Under the pieces are notes generated by a model, which saw nothing but the letters and a program-made list of their open reading frames with translations, made no database searches and was not told the origin of the DNA. Made by a program: the position numbers and the translations under genes. A stretch of DNA of 20,442 nucleotides from Caldilineaceae bacterium (lineage in GTDB: Bacteria; Chloroflexota; Anaerolineae; Caldilineales; Caldilineaceae). Below are positions 1-7,000 of the stretch, piece after piece. Numbering within the stretch: the first letter of the stretch is position 1; every line of letters begins with the position of its first letter. The stretch covers positions 1 through 20,442 of the forward strand of contig JAPKMV010000003.1 in assembly GCA_026645635.1 (NCBI GenBank), given 5' to 3'.

Positions 1-2
1 GC

Positions 3-36
3 AAAAAAAATCCGCGCAAATCCGCCAAATCCGCGG
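3..36 (-). terminator. Possible Rho-independent terminator of the minus-strand aminotransferase
   Basis: Read on the minus strand, the sequence just after the stop codon has CCGCG (36-32), a 15-nt loop, CGCGG (16-12) and then a run of eight T (10-3). The stem is short, so this is a modest candidate. The same bases belong to a dispersed repeat, so the terminator reading may be secondary. Confidence 0.3.
14..35. repeat. Partial copy of the ATCCGCG intergenic repeat
   Basis: These 22 bases match 1314-1335, inside the right arm of the long palindrome, with one mismatch and in the same orientation. The two copies bracket the aminotransferase gene at 38-1213. The window edge may cut a fuller copy. 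Confidence 0.6.
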
Positions 37-37
37 T

Positions 38-1213
38 CTATCCATTTTTCGCCAGCAGCGCGGCCAGCCGCCCCACCCCCTCGGCCAACTGCGCCTCATC
101 GTAATGGGCGAAGCTGAGGCGCAGGCAGTGTTGCAACTGTCCGGTGGCGGAGAAGCGCGCGCCGGGGCGGAAGCCAACCTTGTACGCCGCGGCCTGGCGA
201 AAGAGCGCCTCGCCGTCGTACTGTTCCGGCAGGGTGAGCCAGTGGAAGTAGCCGCCGTCGGGCGCGGTGAAGCTGACAAGTTCGCCCAGTTGCGCGCGCA
301 GCGCCGCGGTGAGCGCATTGGCCCGCCGCCCATAAACCTGGCGCACGTGGGTCAGGTGCGCGTCCTGCCAGCCTTCCTCCAGCGCCACCCGCACGATGCC
401 GGAGGTGAACGGATTCAGCCCGCCGCCGCTGTCGAGCAGACCGCTGTTGACCAGGCGCTGGATGTGCTGCGGTGCAGCCTGCACCCAGCCCAGCCGCAGC
501 CCCGGCGCCAGAATCTTGGAGAAGGAGCCGAGCGCCAGCACATGGCCGGTGGCGGCGTAAGTGGCCAGCGGTGGCGGCGGCGCCGCGCCATAGCTGAGCA
601 GGTGGTAGACCTCGTCGGCGACAATCAGGAAGTTGTGCTCCTGCGCCAGCGCAACCAATTGCTGGCGGCGCGGCAGCGACAAGGTGACGCCGGATGGATT
701 CTGGAAGCTAGGGATCGTGTAGAGCAGCGAGGGGCGGTGCTGCGCAAGCGCGTCCGCCAGCGCCGCCGGGATCAGCCCGTCCCCGTCGGTGGCGATGGGC
801 ACGGTGCGCAGGCGATGGTCGGCAAAGATGCGCAGCGCCAGGAAATAGGTCGGCTCCTCCACGAAGACCACATCGCCCGGTTGCGTGTAGAGCGTGCAGA
901 TCAGGTCGAGCGCCTGGGACGCGCCGCCGGCCACGAAGAGTTCGTCCATGTCCACCGGTGCGGCATAATGGCGCGTCAGGAAGGCGGCGAGGGCCTGGCG
1001 GAAGTAGCCGTCGCCTTGCTCGTGGCCATACTGGAGCAGCGAGCTGTCGTCGCCCTGCAGCCGGGTCGCCGCGGCGTGAGCCAGCAGCCCCAGGGGCAGC
1101 AGATCCGGCCCCGGGTGGCCCAGACCAAAGTCGATCACGTCGGGCGCCGCCTCGCTCTGGGTCACGGCCAGATGAGCAGAAGCACTGGCGGCAAGCGGAT
1201 TTGGGTTGGTCAA
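38..1213 (-). CDS. PLP-dependent aminotransferase (class I/II fold, LysN/MocR-like)
   Basis: This is a fold-type I aminotransferase that transfers an amino group from an amino acid to a 2-oxo acid using pyridoxal phosphate, in the cytoplasm. Expected residues are visible: the PLP lysine K233 in GSFSK, N172 in QNPSG, D200 and Y203 in ADEVY, and a C-terminal arginine in CLRLSF. At 391 aa it is full length. It resembles the 2-aminoadipate/aromatic aminotransferase group and MocR C-terminal domains, but has no N-terminal GntR DNA-binding domain. The substrate cannot be read from the sequence. The start is TTG at 1213: an in-frame stop lies six codons upstream with no ATG or GTG between, and AGG sits about six bases before the TTG. 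A GTG at codon 17 is the alternative. It diverges from the class III aminotransferase at 1460. Confidence 0.88.
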   Translation of the reverse strand: MTNPNPLAASASAHLAVTQSEAAPDVIDFGLGHPGPDLLPLGLLAHAAATRLQGDDSSLLQYGHEQGDGYFRQALAAFLTRHYAAPVDMDELFVAGGASQALDLICTLYTQPGDVVFVEEPTYFLALRIFADHRLRTVPIATDGDGLIPAALADALAQHRPSLLYTIPSFQNPSGVTLSLPRRQQLVALAQEHNFLIVADEVYHLLSYGAAPPPPLATYAATGHVLALGSFSKILAPGLRLGWVQAAPQHIQRLVNSGLLDSGGGLNPFTSGIVRVALEEGWQDAHLTHVRQVYGRRANALTAALRAQLGELVSFTAPDGGYFHWLTLPEQYDGEALFRQAAAYKVGFRPGARFSATGQLQHCLRLSFAHYDEAQLAEGVGRLAALLAKNG

Positions 1214-1259
1214 CGGATACCTGCGCTTTCAGATGGATCGGATTCGTGCAGAAAGTAGC

Positions 1260-1351
1260 AATAGAACGCGGATGACGCGGATCGGGCGGATGTTCGCGGA
1301 TAAAAGTGGATCAGCGCAAATCCGCCTAATCCGCGTCATCCGCGTTCTATT
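1260..1351. repeat. 92-bp imperfect palindrome (ATCCGCG repeat family)
   Basis: The left arm begins AATAGAACGCGGATGACGC and is matched on the opposite strand by the right arm ending at 1351. The outer 23 bp pair perfectly (1260-1282 with 1329-1351). Pairing then continues with a few mismatches almost to the centre at 1302-1309. The element sits between two divergent aminotransferase genes and would form a long hairpin or cruciform. It is too long and lacks a terminal T-run suited to a simple terminator. A partial copy lies at 14-35. Confidence 0.85.
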
Positions 1352-1459
1352 TTTATGCTTTGTCAGCGCCAACTCGCCTGTTTCGACCAAAGCAGTCTGA
1401 TCGTGTAGAGTGCAGTATAGCCGTTTTGAATGTTGAACCCAACCTGACGAGGAGGCCAT

Positions 1460-2716
1460 ATGAGCGATGCAACAACACTGCTGGCGCCGGTCTGGACGCA
1501 CATGACCCAGATTCAGCCGGTGCGCGGCGAGGGAATCTATCTGTTCGACGCGGCAGGCCGCCGCTACACCGACTTCACGTCGGGCATCGGCGTCACCAAC
1601 ACCGGGCACAGCCACCCGCAGGTGGTGCAGGCGATCCAGGAACAGGCGAGCCAGTTGGTCTTCGGCCAGATGAACATCGTCGTGCCTCCGGCGACGCTGC
1701 GCCTGGCCGAGGAACTGAACGAGGTCACGCCCGCCAGCATCGACCAGTTCTTTTTCTCCAACAGCGGCGCCGAGGCCGTGGAGGCCGCGGTTAAACTGGC
1801 GCGCATGGCCACCAAACGCCGCAACATCATCGTCTTTCAGGGCAGCTTTCACGGCCGCACCCACCAGGCGATGGCGATGACCACCTCCAAGTACGTCTAT
1901 CGCTACAACTACCAGCCGCTGCCCGGCGCGATCTTCGTGGCGCCCTTCCCCTACGCCTACTATTACGGCTGGGACGAGGCGACGACCATCGATTTCTGCA
2001 TGCAGCAGCTCGACCTGCTGCTCAAGAGCCAGAGCGCGGCAGACGAGACCGCGGCCATCGTCGTCGAGCCGGTGCTGGGCGAGGGCGGCTACGTGCCCGC
2101 GCCGGCAGAGTTCCTGCGCCGGCTGCGCGCCCTCTGCGACGAAACCGGCATCCTGCTGGTGCTGGATGAGGTGCAGTCGGGTTTTGGGCGCACGGGCAAG
2201 TTCTTCTGCTGCGAGCACGCCGATGTGACGCCCGACATCCTGGTCATGGCCAAGGGGCTGGGCAGCGGGATGCCGATCTCCGCCATCGGCGCGCGGGCGG
2301 AGTTGATGGCGCACTGGAAGCCGGGCACCCACGGCGGCACCTACGGCGGCGGCAATGCTGTCGCGGCAGCCGCGGCGGCGGCCACGATCCGCGTGCTCCA
2401 GGACGAGCATCTCGTCGAAAATGCGGCGGCGATGGGCGAGCGGCTGATGCACGGGCTGCGCGAGCTGCAGGCCGAGCATCCGGCCATCGGCGATGTGCGC
2501 GGGCGCGGGCTGATGGTGGGCACGGAATTCACCGTCAACGGCAAGCCCGCACCGGAGGTGGCGAGCCGCGTGCAGCAGGCGTGCATTGCGCGCGACCTGC
2601 TGCTGCTCACCTGCGGCACCTACGGCAATGTGATCCGCTGGATCCCGCCGCTGGTGGTGAATGCAGCGCAGATCGACGCGGCGCTGGGCATCTTCAATGA
2701 GGCACTGGCAGCATGA
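1460..2716 (+). CDS. Class III aminotransferase (4-aminobutyrate aminotransferase-like)
   Basis: This is a PLP-dependent omega-aminotransferase of class III. The family moves the terminal amino group of 4-aminobutyrate or similar amines to 2-oxoglutarate or pyruvate. Visible family motifs in order are FTSGIGVTNTGHSHP near the N-terminus, FFSNSGAEAVEAAVKLAR (phosphate-binding region), SFHGRTHQ, LDEVQSGFGRTGKFF (the aspartate that contacts the PLP ring nitrogen) and MAKGLGSGMP with the PLP lysine at K265. The length of 418 aa is typical. The ATG at 1460 is preceded by GAGGAGG at 1448-1454, which fixes the start. Homologues act on GABA, ornithine, diaminobutyrate or beta-alanine, so the substrate is open. 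The neighbouring aminotransferase on the other strand hints at amino acid catabolism but does not form an operon with it. Confidence 0.92.
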   Translation: MSDATTLLAPVWTHMTQIQPVRGEGIYLFDAAGRRYTDFTSGIGVTNTGHSHPQVVQAIQEQASQLVFGQMNIVVPPATLRLAEELNEVTPASIDQFFFSNSGAEAVEAAVKLARMATKRRNIIVFQGSFHGRTHQAMAMTTSKYVYRYNYQPLPGAIFVAPFPYAYYYGWDEATTIDFCMQQLDLLLKSQSAADETAAIVVEPVLGEGGYVPAPAEFLRRLRALCDETGILLVLDEVQSGFGRTGKFFCCEHADVTPDILVMAKGLGSGMPISAIGARAELMAHWKPGTHGGTYGGGNAVAAAAAAATIRVLQDEHLVENAAAMGERLMHGLRELQAEHPAIGDVRGRGLMVGTEFTVNGKPAPEVASRVQQACIARDLLLLTCGTYGNVIRWIPPLVVNAAQIDAALGIFNEALAA

Positions 2717-2744
2717 GAAACTGTTTGTAAAGCCACCCATTTCA

Positions 2745-2841
2745 ACGCGGAGGCGCGGAGAAGCAGAGAAACGCTGAGAACGCACCGGACGGACTCCGCT
2801 GTTTCCTCTCTGCGAGCCTCTGCGTCTCCGCGACTCCGCGT
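2745..2841. repeat. Imperfect palindrome of the CGCGGAG type
   Basis: ACGCGGAG starting at 2745 begins a 24-base arm (2745-2768) that pairs with 2818-2841 with only two mismatches. The space between (2769-2817) is mostly unpaired. It lies between the class III aminotransferase and the M28 peptidase. Its sequence is unrelated to the palindrome at 1260-1351, so it is a second repeat family. Confidence 0.8.
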
Positions 2842-2896
2842 CAAATTCTGGGAAATGGCTCACGCACAGGTGCGAAGAGGCGAAAGGTTTTTATCG

Positions 2897-3823
2897 ATGA
2901 AGGTGCGGGTGTTGGGGCTGTTGCTGGCAGTGCTCTTCTTTTCTGCGGCAACAGCGCGCGGGCAGGCGCCGGTGGATGGCGACTTCGTCGCCGCCAACGC
3001 GCGCGACCACGCCGCCTACCTGGCGAGCGAGATCGGCGAGCGGCCGGCGGGCACGCTGGGCGAACAACTGGCGGCCGGCTGGCTGGCGGGTCAGTTTGCC
3101 GACCTCGGCTACACGGTGCGCGTGCAGCCCTTCACCTTCAACCGGCTGGGACAGCCGCTGGTGGGCATGAACGTGATTGCCACCAAACCCGGTTTGCCCG
3201 GCTATGGCGCGGTCTACGTCGGCGCGCATTACGATACGGTGGGCATTGCGCCGGGCTTCCTGGGCGGGCCGGGCGCCATCGACAACGCGTCGGGCGTCGG
3301 CGTGATGCTGGAGGGGGCGCGCGTCGCAGCCGGCAGCATTTACACGCCGACGCTCCACTTCATCGCCTTTGGCGCGGAGGAGGACTATCTGGTCGGCTCC
3401 GGGCGCTTCGTGGCGCAGCTAAGCGGACGCGAGCGCGTCGCAGCGGTGGGGATGCTCAACCTGGACTGCGTGGGCTGGGGCGACGAGTTCCGGCTGATCG
3501 TCGCCCGTGAGGCGGATCGCGCCTTTGCGGAGAGGCTGGGCGTGGACGCCGACTGGCTGGGGAGCGAGCGTTGGGGCGCCAGCGACCATCTCTCTTTCAC
3601 CGCTGTGGGCATCCCGGCCGCATTCTTCAACATCCTGCGCGACGACCTTACCTGCGGCCCCGGCTATCACCAATCCAGCGACACCGCGGATCTGCTGGAA
3701 CTTCCAGCCATGCAGCGCGCCGGCGATGCGCTCCTCACCGCGCTGGATTCCCTCGCTGTCCAGGCTGCGCCGATCCACGACATCTTCCTTCCGCTCGCCC
3801 TCAGCCCGCCAGCTGCTCCCTGA
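2897..3823 (+). CDS. Secreted M28-family zinc aminopeptidase
   Basis: This is a metallopeptidase of family M28, whose members remove N-terminal residues using two zinc ions. A signal peptide is clear: residues 1-24 are hydrophobic after MKVR, with a likely cleavage after the ATARGQA stretch, so the enzyme is exported. The expected metal ligands are all present: H111 in GAHYD, D129 in AIDNASG, the general base E161 and ligand E162 in FGAEED, D190 in LNLDCVG, and H258 in YHQSSDT. The mature length of about 285 aa fits a bare catalytic domain. An upstream in-frame ATG (2855) would add 14 residues before the signal peptide and overlaps a repeat, so 2897 is preferred; AAAGG lies about ten bases upstream. 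The C-terminus ends IFLPLALSPPAAP, a hydrophobic L-P tail also seen in the pullulanase part. Confidence 0.92.
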   Translation: MKVRVLGLLLAVLFFSAATARGQAPVDGDFVAANARDHAAYLASEIGERPAGTLGEQLAAGWLAGQFADLGYTVRVQPFTFNRLGQPLVGMNVIATKPGLPGYGAVYVGAHYDTVGIAPGFLGGPGAIDNASGVGVMLEGARVAAGSIYTPTLHFIAFGAEEDYLVGSGRFVAQLSGRERVAAVGMLNLDCVGWGDEFRLIVAREADRAFAERLGVDADWLGSERWGASDHLSFTAVGIPAAFFNILRDDLTCGPGYHQSSDTADLLELPAMQRAGDALLTALDSLAVQAAPIHDIFLPLALSPPAAP

Positions 3824-3829
3824 TCATCG

Positions 3830-3855
3830 ACAATTGACAATCAACAATTGACAAT
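3830..3855. repeat. Short AT-rich direct repeat (ACAATTGACAAT x2)
   Basis: The 12-mer ACAATTGACAAT occurs at 3830-3841 and again at 3844-3855, with CAATTG palindromes within it. It is strikingly AT-rich against its surroundings. It lies just after the M28 stop codon and before the amylase promoter. Confidence 0.7.
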
Positions 3856-3888
3856 TGCACCACCTTTGTGTAACCCACGCTACAAATT

Positions 3889-3916
3889 TTGCCCGCATCA
3901 AATGCGGTGTTACAAT
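3889..3916 (+). promoter_or_regulatory. Candidate sigma-70 promoter of the amylase-pullulanase gene
   Basis: TTGCCC (3889-3894) and TACAAT (3911-3916) are separated by 16 bases. TG at 3908-3909 gives an extended -10 (TGtTACAAT). Transcription would start near 3923, leaving an 80-base leader before the ATG at 4003. GCATCAAATGC around 3895-3905 is a small inverted repeat within the spacer that could serve as an operator; that role is inference. Confidence 0.5.
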
Positions 3917-4002
3917 CTTTTCAGTTTGGTTCCCGGCCGGATGCTGGCCGGAGATGCACAGTCCACTGTTCCCAAATCTACACTTTCACGATGAGGCTAT
4001 AC

Positions 4003-7000
4003 ATGGATCCAAGAAATCACCACACAAAAGTGATGCATTGGCTCGCGCTTGTCGCGATCCTGGCATCTACGCTGCTGGGGGCGATCCCCTCGGCGGCGCC
4101 AGCCTTTGCGGCGCCGGCCCCGCGTCCGGTCGCCGACCACACCGCCAATCCGACCTCCGTGACTATCGTCGGCAGCTTGCAAAATGAACTGGGCTGCACG
4201 GGCGATGCCCCGAATTTCGGCGATTGGCGGCCAGACTGCGCCAATACGTTCCTCGACTACGACGCCGAGGACGACGTCTGGCAGAAAACCTTCACCCTGC
4301 CGGCCGGCGGCTATGAGTACAAAGCAGCGCTGAACGGCGGCTGGGATGAGAACTACGGCGCCAACGCTCAGCCCAACGGCAGCAACATCGGGCTGAACCT
4401 GGCGGCGGAGACCGCGGTCAAGTTCTACTATGACCACAAGAGCCATTGGGTCACGGACAATGAGAATTCCGTGATCGCCACGGCCGCGGGCAATTTCCAA
4501 AGCGAGGTCGGCTGCACCGCCGGCCCGAATGGCGGCGACTGGGAGCCGAGCTGTCTCCGTTCCTGGCTGCAGGATGTGGACGGCGACGGCATCTACACCT
4601 TTGAGACCGCCGCCATCCCGCCGGGCAACTATCAGGCCAAGGTGGCGCTCAACGAAAGCTGGGATGTCAGCTTCGGCCAGGGCGGGGGCGGCGACAACAT
4701 CCCCTTCACCGTGGGCATGGCCGGCGACAAAGTGACCATCAGCTTCGACTCGGCCACCAATATCCCCACGATCAACGTCGAGACGACGCTGCCGGTAGAC
4801 CCGGCGACACTGGTGCGCGACCCGATTCGTCACCCGATCCAGAACGACGTTTTCTACTTCGTCATGCCCGACCGCTTCGAGAACGGCGACCCGTCCAATG
4901 ACGAGGGTGGGCTGGTGGGCGATCGCCTGGTGACGGGTTTCGACCCGACTGACAAGGGCTTCTTCCACGGCGGCGACCTGGCGGGCATGATCGACCGCCT
5001 CGGCTACCTGGACGACATGGGCGTCACCGCCATCTGGATGACGCCGGTCTTCAAGAACCGTCCGGTGCAGGGGAGCGGCGCCGACATCTCCGCCGGCTAC
5101 CACGGCTACTGGATCACCGACTTCACCCAGTTCGACCCGCACTTCGGGACGAACGCCGAGCTGGAGCAGTTGATCACCGAAGCCCACGCCCGCGGCATCA
5201 AGGTCTTCTTCGACATCATCACCAACCACACCGCGGACATCATCCAATACGAAGAAGGCCAGTACAACTACCGCAGCAAGGCCGACTTCCCCTTCCGCGA
5301 TGCTGACGGCCTGCCCTTCGACGACCGCGACTTCATCAACTCGCCGGCCTTCCCGGCCCTCGACCCGGCCGTGAGCTTTGCCTACACGCCGGTGATTCCG
5401 CCCGCGGATGCCAATGTCAAGGTGCCGGCGTGGCTGAACAATCCCAACTATTACCACAACCGGGGCAACTCCACCTTCTCCGGCGAAAGCTCGCTCTACG
5501 GCGATTTCTTCGGCCTCGATGACCTCTTCACCACGCACCCGCAGGTGGTGAGCGGTCTGACCGACATCTACGAGACCTGGGTCAAGGATTACGGCATCGA
5601 CGGCTTCCGCATCGACACGATGAAGCACGTCAACGCCGAATTCTGGGACGTCTTCGCCCCGGCGATTCAAACCGCGGCGCAGAGCGTGGGCAAGCCCAAC
5701 TTCTTCGCCTTTGGTGAAGTGTTCAGCGGCAACGAGCAACTGCTCAGCTTCTACACCACCAGCGGCGAAGTGCAGGCCGTGCTCGACTTCAAGTTCCAGG
5801 AGCAGGTGGGCGGCTACGTCGCCAACGGCGGCAGCGCCAAGAACCTGCAAGAGATGTTCCAGAAGGACGATTACTTCACCGACGAAGACAGCAACGTCTA
5901 TGCGCTGCCCACCTTCCTCGGCAACCATGACCGCGGCCGCTTCGCCTGGTTCGTGCAGGGCGGCCGGCCCGGCGCCAACGACGCCGACATGGTGCAACTG
6001 GTCGAACTAGGCCACGCGTTGATGTACTTCGCGCGCGGCGTGCCGGTGGTCTATTACGGCGACGAGCAGGGCTTCGTGGGCGCGGGCGGCGACAAGGATG
6101 CGCGCCAGGACATGATGCCGAGCCAGGTGGTTGAGTACAACAACCAGAACCTGATCGGCACGAACGCCACCACCGCGGACAGCAACTTCGACCCGACGCA
6201 CCCGCTCTACCAGAGCTTCACCGACCTGGCGGCTGTGCGTGCCGACCACAAGGCGCTGCGCGATGGCGCACAGATCGACCGCTTCGCCACCGACGGCGCG
6301 GGCGTCTACGCCTTCAGCCGCATCGACCGCAGCGAGAAGATCGAGTATGTGGTGGCCTTCAACAACACCAATGGGCCGATCAACGCCGCGATCCAGACCT
6401 TCTACGGCGCCGGCCAGCAGTTCGACCTGGTGACGGCCTCGGCGGCGATGCCGGCCACGCTCAACACCGACGGCGCCGGCAAGGTGGCGTTCGACGTGCC
6501 TGGCTTCGGCTACGCCGTCTACAAGGCGACGCAGCCGATCCCGGCCAGCGGCGCCGCGCCCGCCATCGCCTTCTCCACCCTGGCCAACGACCAGGAAGTG
6601 GAGCTTGGCTACCAGAACCTGGACGGCAACCAGGTGCCGCTGCGCATGGAAGTCGGCGTCGATGTCGGCGGCAGCGGCTACAACGAGGTCACCTTCGCCG
6701 TGCGCGAGGTGGCTCCCGCCGGGCGCGCCGCGGGCGACTTCATGCCCATCGGCACCGACGACAGCGCGCCCTATCGCATCTTCTACGACGCCAGCCACTG
6801 GCCCGCGGGCACCAAGCTGGAGTTCATGGCCGTGGTCAACGACCTGAACGGCCACGTCAACGGCGCCTTCGTCACCGGCATCACGCCGAAGTATGAGCAG
6901 GGCGGCAGCGCCGTGACCTACGACCACGTCGTCGTGCACTACCAGCGCCCGGGCAACGATTACGACGGCTGGGGTCTGCACCTGTGGGGCGACGCCATCG

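Noticed and set aside
104..1258. 384-codon plus-strand frame opposite the LysN-like aminotransferase
   Set aside because: The minus strand has all PLP-enzyme motifs; this frame is its complement.
1383..1421. Possible promoter of the class III aminotransferase (TCGACC with TAGAGT, or TATAGC)
   Set aside because: Only four of six matches in each box; too weak to list.
1229..2863. 544-codon open frame antisense to the class III aminotransferase
   Set aside because: Shadow of high GC codon bias. It runs through both palindromes, is rich in H, R, A and V without recognisable domains, and the sense strand is a clear enzyme.
2855..2896. Earlier start for the M28 peptidase
   Set aside because: It would put 14 residues before an otherwise typical signal peptide, and those codons abut a palindromic repeat.
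3997..5997. 666-codon antisense frame over the alpha-amylase
   Set aside because: Composition-driven shadow opposite a well-conserved GH13 domain; no motif or ribosome-binding site.
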